Below the pieces are notes generated by a model. That model did no database searches and had not been told where the DNA came from. It worked only from the letters and a program-made list of their open reading frames with translations. From the NCBI RefSeq assembly GCF_000499205.1, contig NZ_AWUK01000038.1:62001-126000 (forward strand): a DNA stretch of 64,000 bases, in the 5' to 3' direction. The first letter of the stretch is position 1. Each line of letters begins with the position of its first letter. Shown piece by piece: positions 9,890 to 18,452 of this stretch. This DNA is from Paenibacillus sp. MAEPY2 (lineage in GTDB: Bacteria; Bacillota; Bacilli; Paenibacillales; Paenibacillaceae). A program made the translations under genes and the position numbers.

Positions 9890-10783
9890 ATGATTGAACG
9901 ACTGGCAAAATACCGTTGGCAGTATGTAATGATTCTACCTGCTGCGATCCTGCTGCTTCTCTTCAGCTACATTCCGATGGTGGGCATCCAGGTGGCATTC
10001 AAGGATTTTCACATCGGCAGCACCATGTGGAGTAGTGAATGGGTTGGTTTTGAAAACTTCTCATTCCTGCAAGATGAACAGTTCTGGATTGTGGTGAAGA
10101 ATACGATTTACATCGCGATTCTCAAGTTTGTATTCGGATTTCCAGCTCCTATTATGTTGGCCTTGCTTATCAATGAGGTGAAAAATAACAAATACAAGCG
10201 GTTTGTGCAATCCGTGAGTTATCTTCCACATTTCTTTTCATGGATCGTGGTAGCTTATATCCTGCAATCCCTGCTGACGTTGGACGGTGGATTGGTCAAT
10301 CAGCTGATTGAGAAGCTGGGCGGAGATTCTGTCTTTTTCTTGGGATCTACGGAGTGGTTCCGGCCCATGATCGTAGTCAGCGGTTTATGGAAGGAGGTTG
10401 GCTGGAATACGATCTTGTATCTGGCAGCAATTACGACGATTGACCCGCAGCTCTACGAAGCCGCAAGAGTTGAAGGGGCAGGACGGCTCGCACAAATACG
10501 AAACATCACCTTGCCCGGTATAATGCCGACCATCTCCATCGTGTTGATTCTCAGTATGCCTGGACTGATTGCCGTAGGAATGGATCAGATCTATCCTCTG
10601 ATGAATCCGGCCAATCAGCCAGTCGCGGATGTACTCGACACTTACATTCTTCGCAACGGCTTACAGCAAGGTTATTTTGGAATGGCCACTGCGGTCGGTC
10701 TCCTTTCCTCGGTCATCAGCCTGGTGTTGGTACTGTGCACTAATCAGATGGCGCGAAAGTTCAACGGAGAGGGGCTTTGGTAA
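9890..10783 (+). CDS. Sugar ABC transporter permease, LplB type
   Basis: A 297-aa inner-membrane protein with about six membrane spans. The coupling-loop EAA motif is visible as YEAARVEGAGRLAQIRNITLP. The N-terminus (YVMILPAAILLLLFSYIPMVGIQVAFKDF) is characteristic of the LplB/YtcP branch used for complex oligosaccharides in Paenibacillus and Bacillus. It follows the beta-mannosidase by 57 bases and is followed by the partner permease with one base between stop and start. No ATPase gene is present, which is usual for this branch, since a shared MsmK-like ATPase serves several importers. Confidence 0.92.
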   Translation: MIERLAKYRWQYVMILPAAILLLLFSYIPMVGIQVAFKDFHIGSTMWSSEWVGFENFSFLQDEQFWIVVKNTIYIAILKFVFGFPAPIMLALLINEVKNNKYKRFVQSVSYLPHFFSWIVVAYILQSLLTLDGGLVNQLIEKLGGDSVFFLGSTEWFRPMIVVSGLWKEVGWNTILYLAAITTIDPQLYEAARVEGAGRLAQIRNITLPGIMPTISIVLILSMPGLIAVGMDQIYPLMNPANQPVADVLDTYILRNGLQQGYFGMATAVGLLSSVISLVLVLCTNQMARKFNGEGLW

Positions 10784-10784
10784 T

Positions 10785-11681
10785 ATGAGATCTTCCATGA
10801 GGGAACGTGTGGGTCAGACCATCATTGTATTTCTGTTGGCACTGCTCTGTATCTCGGTAATCTATCCCTTCATGTATATGCTCGCTGTCTCCTTAAACGT
10901 TGGCAGCGATGCGGCAAAGGGTGGTGTTTATCTGTGGCCGAGGGAGTTTACTTTGTACAATTATGAGGTTGTGCTTGGGAATTCGGTTATTCAACGTGCC
11001 TACCTCATTACGATATCCCGTACGATCATAGGCACTTTTGTAGGCTTGCTGATCACGCTTCTGGCGGCTTATGGCTTGTCCTATAGGCATCTTCCTTTCA
11101 GGAAATCCTTACTGGGGTACGTGCTGATTACGATGCTGTTTAGTGGCGGATTAATCCCTTTGTACATCCAGCTTAATCACTTGTCATTATTAAACACATT
11201 CTGGGTGTATATCATCCCGTCTGCATTCTCGGCGTGGAATATGTTTGTGATGATGAAATTCATCCAGGGTATTCCGGAAGCACTGATCGAATCGGCTGAG
11301 ATTGACGGCGCCAATCCTGTCCGCATTCTCTTCGTCATTATTATGCCGCTTTCGAAACCCATGCTTGCAGCCATTGGTCTTTTTACTGCAGTGGGGCACT
11401 GGAATGACTGGTTTTCTGGCGCATTTTATGTCTCAGATCAGAGTCTGATTCCGGTTCAAACGTTTTTGCAACAGCTGCTGTCTGCCCAGGATATTTCGAC
11501 TGTCCTCGGATCCAACAATAATCAGGAAGCTCTGGCACGAGGTACCATGCTCTCTAACGTTACACTTATGTCCATCAAAATGGCGACAGTCATGGTAAGC
11601 GCGCTTCCGATCCTGTGTGTGTACCCATTTCTGCAAAAGTATTTTGTAAAAGGTGTGCTTATCGGATCAGTAAAAGGATAA
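10785..11681 (+). CDS. Sugar ABC transporter permease, LplC/YtcP type
   Basis: A 298-aa permease with about six membrane spans and the EAA-type loop ESAEIDGANPVRILFVIIMPLSKP. ATG 10785 follows a GGAGAGGGG site lying in the end of the preceding permease gene. An open frame extends 156 bases upstream inside that gene but is not supported. The C-terminal PFLQKYFVKGVLIGSVKG is the usual family ending. It forms the channel heterodimer with the upstream permease. Confidence 0.92.
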   Translation: MRSSMRERVGQTIIVFLLALLCISVIYPFMYMLAVSLNVGSDAAKGGVYLWPREFTLYNYEVVLGNSVIQRAYLITISRTIIGTFVGLLITLLAAYGLSYRHLPFRKSLLGYVLITMLFSGGLIPLYIQLNHLSLLNTFWVYIIPSAFSAWNMFVMMKFIQGIPEALIESAEIDGANPVRILFVIIMPLSKPMLAAIGLFTAVGHWNDWFSGAFYVSDQSLIPVQTFLQQLLSAQDISTVLGSNNNQEALARGTMLSNVTLMSIKMATVMVSALPILCVYPFLQKYFVKGVLIGSVKG

Positions 11682-11757
11682 CCCAATGAAAAATTAAGCA
11701 ACAGAATGGGTTTTCTAATCCTATACAAATTCATAATAACCGAGGGGGACGCATGTG

Positions 11758-13392
11758 ATGAGTCTACGTCAACAGAAGGGAAGAAAGCTGGCTCTGTTAG
11801 CCATGGCTCTACTGATGTTTGGGATAACGGCATGCTCAAGCAGCAGCACGGAGAGTGGCAGCAGTTCTGCAGATTCTTTTAAGCTATGGCTAGGATGGAA
11901 TGCAACGATTAATAATCAGAGTATGGTCCTAACATATTGGAAAGAAAAGGAACCCGGCATTGACGTTCGTCTGGAAGCTACGCAGGGCGATGTAATGACA
12001 GAGCTTAATCTGAAATTGAATACCGGTGGCTTTGATGATGCCGCCTTGTTCTCACGCAGTGATGTTGTCACCACTGCGATGACGCGTTCGGGCAGCGTTC
12101 TTCCGCTGGAGCAATACTTTGATATGCCAGATAAATATCCGGGGCTGGCCTCCATTCCGAAAATCTATCTGGATCAGATGAAAGCTCCAGACGGACATAT
12201 TTATTCCATTCCGACCTGGTTTGATCAAAAACCCGATGATCCTTGGCCCGGCTGGGCTTCCTACGGCTGGTTTGTCCGTACAGATGTGCTGGAGAAAATC
12301 GGCATGACGATGGACGATCTGAAATCGTTGGACGGTATAGAGAAGTATCTGAGATCAGCAGCTAACCAGAAGGATGAAAACGGGAAACCTTTGATTCCCC
12401 TTAGTTTTCTCTCCGACGCGGGCGATGAAAATGTCATTCTGAGTACATTTGGCGTTACGGTCAGCACAGCTGGCGGCGTTATTCCAGTGGAGAAGCAAGG
12501 TAATGACTATAAATTCATCTATGACAATTCGCAATATAAAGCGGCTTACCAATGGATGAACAACATGTTCCGGGAAGGGCTTCTGGATCACGAAGCAATT
12601 ACAGACAAGAAGGAGCGTTACAAGGAAAAAAACAAATCCGGACGTGTAGCCATGAATACGGGTGGTTTCTTTAATATGGACGCCCAGTTATGGGAGGTTC
12701 TCGACGGACCAACCGATCCGGCATGGTACTATGATGTCATTCCCTATCCGAAAGTGGACGGCGTGAGTGAGATTGGGGCTAATCAGATTATCAATCCGTA
12801 TCCTGCCAATGACGTGTTTATCAACAAAAATACAAAAAATCTCGATTCTATTCTTGCTTTCTTTGATTACACACTACAGCCCAAGCCCGAACAGCAGCAG
12901 GTCGTGAATGAAGGTCCGCCTGGAGTGTTCTGGGATTGGGTGGATAAACCGTTGGGGAAATGGTTGTATACGGACGAGAATTATAAGGCCTTGCATGACT
13001 CTGGAGATCAAGCGAAGAAGGCAAGCACGACACCAGAGCTTTATGCGGCTTCTTCTTATAGTAATGACTGGTATCCATGGTGGAATTATGGGGTTACTGA
13101 ACCAAAGGGGAGATTCAAAACGATTGAATTCACCGAAAAGATTGGCAAAATGGGTGGAACCAGGGTTGCTCAAAATTACGATATGGTGAAGGCCAAACCA
13201 GGCGGCTTATGGGAGAAATATTTGCCTGAACTTGATAATGTGCGAAAAGAGTATAAAGCCAAGCTGATTATGGCTAAGGATGATTCACAATTTGAACAGG
13301 CATGGAGTGATTTCCAGGCTGCACTGGAAAAACGGGCTCATTGGAGCGAACTCAAACAGGAATGGCATGAGGAGCTTCAAGGTAATCAATAG
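11758..13392 (+). CDS. Extracellular sugar-binding lipoprotein of the ABC importer
   Basis: A 544-aa substrate-binding protein. The signal sequence ends in a lipobox (FGITAC, Cys near residue 25), so it is lipid-anchored outside the membrane; a Ser-rich linker follows. Length and features (FKLWLGWNATINN, WYPWWNYG) fit the large family 1 binding proteins that pair with LplB/LplC permeases. The start was set at ATG 11758, nine bases after GGGGG; GTG 11755 is in frame as well. It is the last gene of the mannoside operon and is followed by a strong terminator. Confidence 0.9.
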   Translation: MSLRQQKGRKLALLAMALLMFGITACSSSSTESGSSSADSFKLWLGWNATINNQSMVLTYWKEKEPGIDVRLEATQGDVMTELNLKLNTGGFDDAALFSRSDVVTTAMTRSGSVLPLEQYFDMPDKYPGLASIPKIYLDQMKAPDGHIYSIPTWFDQKPDDPWPGWASYGWFVRTDVLEKIGMTMDDLKSLDGIEKYLRSAANQKDENGKPLIPLSFLSDAGDENVILSTFGVTVSTAGGVIPVEKQGNDYKFIYDNSQYKAAYQWMNNMFREGLLDHEAITDKKERYKEKNKSGRVAMNTGGFFNMDAQLWEVLDGPTDPAWYYDVIPYPKVDGVSEIGANQIINPYPANDVFINKNTKNLDSILAFFDYTLQPKPEQQQVVNEGPPGVFWDWVDKPLGKWLYTDENYKALHDSGDQAKKASTTPELYAASSYSNDWYPWWNYGVTEPKGRFKTIEFTEKIGKMGGTRVAQNYDMVKAKPGGLWEKYLPELDNVRKEYKAKLIMAKDDSQFEQAWSDFQAALEKRAHWSELKQEWHEELQGNQ

Positions 13393-13396
13393 TTAG

Positions 13397-13436
13397 AAGA
13401 AGGGAACTGTCAATATGACAGTTCCCTTCTTGCTTT
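13397..13436 (+). terminator. Intrinsic terminator of the mannoside operon
   Basis: AAGAAGGGAACTGTCA / TGACAGTTCCCTTCTT is a perfect 16-bp stem with a 3-base loop, followed by TGCTTTT. Confidence 0.9.
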
Positions 13437-13597
13437 TGCATATTTATGTGGTGGTAAGGAAAATTAAATAAATGTGAACAAGAAATAGAGGAGAGAGTGG
13501 TGCCATATTTCTCGGCATTATCTAATAAATAGGTGCAGCGTATGCATTTCAGTGCTAGACTACCAGTAGATTAATTGTACCAGAGGAGAGGAAAAGA

Positions 13598-13819
13598 ATG
13601 ATTAAAAGTTTAGATCGCATTAATCAATTGGCAAAAAAAGAGCGTGAAGAGGGTCTGACAAATGCTGAACGAGTTGAACAACAAGTTTTAAGAGAAGACT
13701 ATTTGCGGGAAATTCGAGGGCAGGTCTTAAACACTTTTTCAGCGCTTACAATACTCGATCCAGATGGAAATGATGTAACACCGGACAAAGTAAGAAATGA
13801 AAAGGGAATTGATTTATAG
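13598..13819 (+). CDS. DUF896 (YnzC/UPF0291) small protein
   Basis: A 73-aa cytoplasmic protein, helical and charged. The N-terminal two-helix hairpin (DRINQLAKKEREEGLTNAE) and the following EQQVLREDYLREIRGQV are diagnostic of DUF896. Its function is not established; the B. subtilis relatives are SOS- or stress-associated. AGAGGAGAGG precedes the ATG. It stands alone, with the ABC operon terminator upstream. Confidence 0.88.
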   Translation: MIKSLDRINQLAKKEREEGLTNAERVEQQVLREDYLREIRGQVLNTFSALTILDPDGNDVTPDKVRNEKGIDL

Positions 13820-13843
13820 GGAAGGATTAGCTTTTCCGAAAAA

Positions 13844-13923
13844 CGAAAAACCCACGATTATTCATTGACAGAAATGGATTGTATTAAAACGCTCTTTTTC
13901 TAATTGATAACGTGGGGTTCTTC
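13844..13923. repeat. Imperfect inverted repeat downstream of the DUF896 gene
   Basis: The arm AAAACCCACGATTA is matched in reverse by TAACGTGGGGTTC about 50 bases later, with one bulge. It could be a transcript end for the DUF896 gene or the ends of a decayed small element. The remainder of the 280-base gap before the next gene is AT-rich and shows nothing else. Confidence 0.35.
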
Positions 13924-14098
13924 TCATACACTTTATAAACTATCTTTATAAACGTAATATATAAAGTGTACCTAATTGGTGCGAATTCCGGATTTCGGTC
14001 AATGAGTATTGAATCACTGGAAGGAAATAAATTTATATGATAAAATGTGAGAATGTAAAATTGATTTAGGTAACTTAATTCAATGGAGATGATATAAG

Positions 14099-14338
14099 AT
14101 GGAGGACAAACAATTTAAGATAGGTCTTTCTAAGAAAGACGGTCAGCTCGGTTTTGTTTTTACTCGTGGAGGGCCGCGTGAAGGTGCAGGAAGAAAGGGA
14201 ATTGGTGTGACAAAGAAGGTTTCCTTGACTTTAACTGAAGATCTCTGGGAAGAAGTTGATCGTGAGTGTAAAGATTTAGACATCTCTCGGTCTTCATTTT
14301 TAAGACATTTGATTGAATCTTATTACGAAGCTAATTGA
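14099..14338 (+). CDS. Ribbon-helix-helix (CopG/Arc-like) protein
   Basis: A 79-aa protein. A basic GGPREGAGRK patch (residues 24-33) is followed by a beta strand plus two helices (KKVSLTLTEDLWEEVDREC, then ISRSSFLRHLIES), the arrangement of RHH DNA-binding dimers. ATG 14099 has GGAG 11 bases upstream. The stop is followed at once by the ribosome site of a second beta-clamp gene, so both are probably one transcript. It may repress that operon or load DNA for it; neither is shown. A possible alternative is a plasmid or phage-derived partition or copy-control protein. Confidence 0.75.
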   Translation: MEDKQFKIGLSKKDGQLGFVFTRGGPREGAGRKGIGVTKKVSLTLTEDLWEEVDRECKDLDISRSSFLRHLIESYYEAN

Positions 14339-14354
14339 AAGGCAGGTGAATAAG

Positions 14355-15491
14355 TTGTTAATACACATATCAAGAGATTTACTAATTAAGTCTATTCAAC
14401 ATGTCTTTAAGGCTTTATCGAACAATAGTCAGGGAATATTGTCCGGGCTATACATATTTGCAGGAAATGAAGAGGTCGTTTTTAGGGGGAGTAATACAAG
14501 CCTAACGGTTCAATATAAGGCTTGTATTACTGATAGTAAGATTCATATTTTTAATGAGGGGAGCATTGTCTGTCCAGCAAAGTATTTATATGAAATCATT
14601 CGCAAATTGAATGATGGCAATGTGATCTTGGAGGTGAATGAGCAGCTCATACTGAGTATAACTTCTGGAAACACGCGTGTTTGCCTGAGCGGAATGTCGC
14701 CTATTGACTACCCATTTATCCCAACACAAAATCATCAACAGACAGGCAATGGCATAGATGTATCGTGCAATTCATTAAAGTCTTTGATTAAACAGGTTGC
14801 GGGGGCATGTTCAACATCTGAGGGGAAACCAATTTTGACGGGTGTATCGCTGGAGGTTCAAGGGAATCAGCTCACTATGACTGCTACAGACGGGGTTATT
14901 CGAATGGCTACAGGGTCAATCTGTATCAAGAACGGAATGGGATTCTCGGGAAGTGCAGTAATTCCTGGTGTTAATTTAATAGAGATAGTCAAACTATTGG
15001 ATGACGACCATGGAATGGTAACTATACAATTTAGCCCTCATGAAATCAGGTTTATAACGCAAAATCAGCTTATTGAATCGGTCTTAATCGAAGGTCTTTA
15101 CCCTCCAACCAGAAATCTTGTCCCAACTTCTTATGTCTCCGAGATTATTCTTAATATCAAATCGTTTAGACAAATGATTGACCGCGTATTTGTTTTGGCT
15201 GACTATCATTTAATTACAATGCATGTATCAGAGAAAAAGTTGGAGCTTATATCCAGTACGGCCGAAATTGGTGATGTGAGGGATACGCTAATTTTAGAAG
15301 ATAAGAACGGAGGGGATTTTAGCATTACGATTAATGGAAAGTATCTTCTGAGTACGTTACGGTGCATTGAATCAGATAGCATCCGAATACGGTTTACTGG
15401 CACAAAGAGTCCCCTTGTTCTGCTTCCAGTGTTGGAAGACAGCACATGGCTATTTTTATTGAATCCTGTTATGAGAAGGATAAACGTATAG
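14355..15491 (+). CDS. DNA polymerase III beta-clamp paralogue (DnaN-like)
   Basis: A 378-aa protein, exactly the usual DnaN length, with the three-domain clamp pattern: N-terminal LIHISRDLLIKSIQHVFKAL, middle domain with KPILTGVSLEVQGNQLTMTATDG and C-terminal IDRVFVLADYHLITMHV. The end FLLNPVMRR replaces the common LILPVR tail. The TTG at 14355 gives a start that aligns with DnaN and has GGCAGGTG 6 bases upstream; GTG 14346 is another option. Sequence is well diverged from a housekeeping clamp, and no dnaA, recF or gyr genes are near, so this is a second copy. It sits 16 bases behind the RHH gene. It might serve a special polymerase or plasmid-like replication; unknown. Confidence 0.85.
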   Translation: MLIHISRDLLIKSIQHVFKALSNNSQGILSGLYIFAGNEEVVFRGSNTSLTVQYKACITDSKIHIFNEGSIVCPAKYLYEIIRKLNDGNVILEVNEQLILSITSGNTRVCLSGMSPIDYPFIPTQNHQQTGNGIDVSCNSLKSLIKQVAGACSTSEGKPILTGVSLEVQGNQLTMTATDGVIRMATGSICIKNGMGFSGSAVIPGVNLIEIVKLLDDDHGMVTIQFSPHEIRFITQNQLIESVLIEGLYPPTRNLVPTSYVSEIILNIKSFRQMIDRVFVLADYHLITMHVSEKKLELISSTAEIGDVRDTLILEDKNGGDFSITINGKYLLSTLRCIESDSIRIRFTGTKSPLVLLPVLEDSTWLFLLNPVMRRINV

Positions 15492-15644
15492 ATTTTAAAT
15501 TATTTATTTAAAAACGATAAATCCAGCAGAAGTTACCCTACATATGAAAATTCTCGCAATACACTTATAAATTTAAACTTACGATTTTTGCTACACGAGA
15601 GCGCTGCCTAATAAAAGTGCTGGTTTTCTCCAAAATTTAAAATT

Positions 15645-15673
15645 TGAAACCTCTTTGCGATGTTGTGCATCTA
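15645..15673 (+). promoter_or_regulatory. ECF-sigma-type promoter in front of the sigma gene stump
   Basis: TGAAAC and CATCTA are separated by 17 bases. This resembles the TGAAAC/CGTC-type promoters used by Bacillus ECF sigma factors, with a change in the -10 part. It lies 33 bases before the start of a truncated ECF sigma gene, as expected for autoregulation. Confidence 0.4.
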
Positions 15674-15705
15674 ACATTTGTCTAAACGGAAGGAGGGGAA
15701 ACTTA

Positions 15706-15810
15706 TTGGACGTACTCAAAGAGGTGAAAAAAGCTCAAAAAGGCAACGTTCACGCCTTTGAGAACTTGATTCAAGCTCATAAAGTTGTCATGTACCACAC
15801 CTGTATTTAA
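15706..15810 (+). pseudogene. Truncated ECF sigma factor gene (first 34 codons)
   Basis: A strong GGAAGGAGGGG site precedes TTG 15706. The frame gives LDVLKEVKKAQKGNVHAF and then ENLIQAHKVVMY, the region-2 start of SigV/SigI-like ECF factors, then changes to HTCI and stops. The remaining about 130 residues are absent. A second open stretch in another frame (to a TGA near 15892) may be the end of the deleted segment or chance. This looks like an internal deletion of a sigma/anti-sigma pair. Confidence 0.6.
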
Positions 15811-15883
15811 TCCTACCAACTATCTCCGTGATCTTAGTGTCACCTTGGATTTACAATAATGGAATAGAAAACATTGAAACAAA

Positions 15884-15920
15884 AAAAGCATGAGAGCAGG
15901 GATACCACTCTCATGCTTTT
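15884..15920. terminator. Bidirectional terminator
   Basis: AAAAGCATGAGAG / CTCTCATGCTTTT, a 13-bp perfect stem with A-run and T-run on opposite sides, so it can end transcripts from both the beta-clamp/sigma side and the convergent MATE gene. Confidence 0.85.
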
Positions 15921-15968
15921 GCATACAGCACTCAACATGCATCTTGCTGTCTTGTGAATTATTGTTTT

Positions 15969-17342
15969 CTAATGTACTAGATTTTCCAATTCAGGCTGCA
16001 ATTTGTTTCGCAGAATATACAGCATAATAGCTCCAACAAGGAACGCGACGACATCTGCAATGACGAGGGACCAAACGACCCCGTGGAAGCCGTTCAGTCG
16101 GTTGGCGATATAGAGCACAGGAATGAGAGTAATTCCTTGAATGACTGACATAATGAAGGCGGCGGTACCTTGCGCTGTTGCTTGGAAAATCCCCACAAAC
16201 AACGAGGTCATTCCTGTAATAAATAAGGATAAGAATGTGACATGCAGAATGTAGCTGCCCATTTCAATTAATTGCGGGTCATTTGTAAATAAACCAATCA
16301 AGTGGTCGGATATCAGATAGACGACAACGCCGAACACAACAGCTAACGCTACAATGGCTTTGATCGTAAATCCAATGGTATGCTTCATGCGTAATTTATT
16401 CGCTGTAAAAGAGAAGGCAATCAACGGCACAACTCCCTCGCATAAGCCCATCAGAATAAACTCAGGAAATTGCAACAAACGTGATGAAATTCCGTACCCC
16501 GCTACGGCCTGATCCCCATACTCGACAAGAAAATGGTTCAAAATGAGCGACATTGCACCCAAGAAGATACTCATTATAAAAACGGGAACTCCGATTTTGA
16601 AAACATTGCTCATAATTTCCTTGGAAGCCCTGAACCATTTTACGGAGATGGTCAAAAACTGGCTCTTATATCCCATATGGAATGCGTAAAAAACACTTGC
16701 AATCAAGTTAGAGATGACCGTAGCAGAAGCAACACCGATCACACCCCAATGGAAGATGAAGACGGCTATCGCATCAAGAATAATATTTACAACCACACTG
16801 AGAATCATACCGACCATCGATTTGATCGCTGAACCCTCAGAGCGCACAATATTCTCGAGTGTGAAAAATAATATGACGAATGGTGAACCAATAAGCATAA
16901 TCGTGACATAGTCCTTCGTAAATCCGAAGGATTCAGGCGTTGCTCCCAAGCCATGAACAATTGGATCTATAAAAGGAAGGCCAACGGCAATCACAATAAC
17001 ACCAAGCACTAAGCTGCTGTAAAAGGCGAATGAAGACACATGCTTTAGATCATCATATCTTTTTTCACCGAGCAAACGGGAGATGAATGTACCGCTACCC
17101 ATACCAATCAAGTTACCGAGCGCCATAATCACCGCGAATAAAGGCAAGGTTAGAGCGAGTGCGGTTAACATGGCCGTATTGCCCAGTGTACCAAGGAAAT
17201 AGGCATTTAAGATGGAATAGATGACACTCATCGACGTGCCTAACATCATGGGTACGGCGAAGTGAACTACGGCTTTTGCAATCGGTGCTTTTTCAAAATA
17301 ATGGAGGTTTTCTGCATCCATGTGATTCACTACTTTCTTCAT
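15969..17342 (-). CDS. MATE-family multidrug/cation efflux transporter
   Basis: A 457-aa polytopic membrane protein with 12 predicted spans in two repeated halves, MPMMLGTSMS-like entry helices and LGNLIGMGSGTFISRLLGEK, the conserved MATE loop. It would export drugs or metabolites by Na+ or H+ antiport. The ribosome site before the chosen ATG is poor; the in-frame ATG eight codons later is possible. It is divergent from a TetR repressor, and three operator-like sites lie between the two genes, so it is very probably repressed by that protein. Confidence 0.9.
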   Translation of the reverse strand: MKKVVNHMDAENLHYFEKAPIAKAVVHFAVPMMLGTSMSVIYSILNAYFLGTLGNTAMLTALALTLPLFAVIMALGNLIGMGSGTFISRLLGEKRYDDLKHVSSFAFYSSLVLGVIVIAVGLPFIDPIVHGLGATPESFGFTKDYVTIMLIGSPFVILFFTLENIVRSEGSAIKSMVGMILSVVVNIILDAIAVFIFHWGVIGVASATVISNLIASVFYAFHMGYKSQFLTISVKWFRASKEIMSNVFKIGVPVFIMSIFLGAMSLILNHFLVEYGDQAVAGYGISSRLLQFPEFILMGLCEGVVPLIAFSFTANKLRMKHTIGFTIKAIVALAVVFGVVVYLISDHLIGLFTNDPQLIEMGSYILHVTFLSLFITGMTSLFVGIFQATAQGTAAFIMSVIQGITLIPVLYIANRLNGFHGVVWSLVIADVVAFLVGAIMLYILRNKLQPELENLVH

Positions 17343-17391
17343 TTATTTTTTGAAATGGCGTGGAATTCGAACAATATATTCAACTTCCAAT

Positions 17392-17473
17392 CTAACAGTG
17401 TTAGTTTGTGCCTTACAGTGTTAGATGGTATCATGAACTTATGAACCTGTAAAGTATAATCTTACACTGTTAG
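17392..17473. promoter_or_regulatory. TetR operator cluster with promoter
   Basis: Three related dyads are present. CTAACAGTGTTAG at 17392-17404 is a perfect palindrome, CTTACAGTGTTAGA lies at 17412-17425, and CTTACACTGTTAG at 17461-17473. A consensus TATAAT at 17455-17460 directly precedes the third site, so repressor binding there would block the start of tetR transcription. The first two sites lie on the MATE side, within 83 bases of its start. The pattern implies control of both genes by the same repressor. Confidence 0.75.
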
Positions 17474-17491
17474 ATAAAAGGGCGGATATCC

Positions 17492-18172
17492 ATGAAAAAA
17501 CAACAGCCTCAAATTTCGGAGGATAAGATTTTGGAAGCTTCGTGGGAGCTTCTGGGAGAGGAGGGTATCGAGAAATTCAGTTTGAGGCGATTGGCCGTTC
17601 GGCTGGGCATTCAAGCACCCTCTTTGTATTGGTACTTTAAAAGCAAGCAGCATCTCTATCAGCGTCTGGCCAACCAGGTTTCGAAAATAATCCTGGAGGA
17701 GTTTCACTCCGAGGGAGAATGGAAGGAGCAGCTAACGGGTCTAGCGGAAACGGTACGTAGTGTGCTCAGCCGATATCCTTGCTCCACACAGCTCATGATG
17801 ATGACGCTGCCCCACGAACCGGACATTATTCGGTTCACCAACCGCATGCTGCTCTGCGTAGAATCGACGCCGCTTGAGCAAGAACAGAAAATGCAAGTGG
17901 TTACTACACTTGTGAACTATGTCTTCTACTTCGTTCTGGATGATTATCAGCATCAGCGCAATGTCGCCGCAATCTTTAAGGACCAAGCAGCACTTCCTGG
18001 TGAAGAGATGATTCGCCTTTTGGACTCCATGGGCGAAGCGGAAGCAGGATTGTTCAGAAGAATGTTCACGAACGGCTTGTTTGAACTGATGGGAACCGAC
18101 GGAGCGTTTGAATTTGGCTTGAAGCTGATTCTTCTGGGAATTGAGCAGGTAATTAAGGAACAAGAGAATTAG
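17492..18172 (+). CDS. TetR-family repressor
   Basis: A 226-aa protein. The N-terminal HTH (FSLRRLAVRLGIQAPSLYWYFKSKQHLYQRLA, split here for length: FSLRRLAVRLGIQ then APSLYWYFKSKQ) is typical of TetR proteins, and the C-terminal domain resembles the TetR_C class of drug-binding regulators. The site GGGCGGA is close to the start. It is divergent from the MATE exporter gene and the intervening region holds three palindromic sites; it is probably an autoregulated drug-responsive repressor. Confidence 0.9.
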   Translation: MKKQQPQISEDKILEASWELLGEEGIEKFSLRRLAVRLGIQAPSLYWYFKSKQHLYQRLANQVSKIILEEFHSEGEWKEQLTGLAETVRSVLSRYPCSTQLMMMTLPHEPDIIRFTNRMLLCVESTPLEQEQKMQVVTTLVNYVFYFVLDDYQHQRNVAAIFKDQAALPGEEMIRLLDSMGEAEAGLFRRMFTNGLFELMGTDGAFEFGLKLILLGIEQVIKEQEN

Positions 18173-18180
18173 AATGTAAA

Positions 18181-18218
18181 AAAAATCGCACATCCGGATA
18201 TTCGGATGTGCGATTTTT
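18181..18218 (+). terminator. Intrinsic terminator after tetR
   Basis: AAAAATCGCACATCCG / CGGATGTGCGATTTTT, a perfect 16-bp stem with a 6-base loop and T-run. The 230 bases after it, up to the next gene, show no further structure I can name. Confidence 0.9.
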
Positions 18219-18452
18219 GATAAAGGCTTATTGTTAATTCTATATTGCACCGTTACCGTCAAAATCGAACTTGATGATGCAGGATTATTCAGCAACAATC
18301 ACGATGAGAAATACGTTTATAAACACATCCTTTTAAATTATGATTAGGATCAACAGAGAATGAACAGAAGGAATTTGCACATGAAGTTGTTCCGAAATCG
18401 GTTACATGATATGTATTAAATGAAACATATATAAGGAGGATAGCTAACGTAC

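Noticed and set aside
11682..11740. Weak inverted repeat AACCCA...TGGGTT between permease and binding protein
   Set aside because: A 6-bp stem with a 23-base loop is too weak; the genes are probably one operon.
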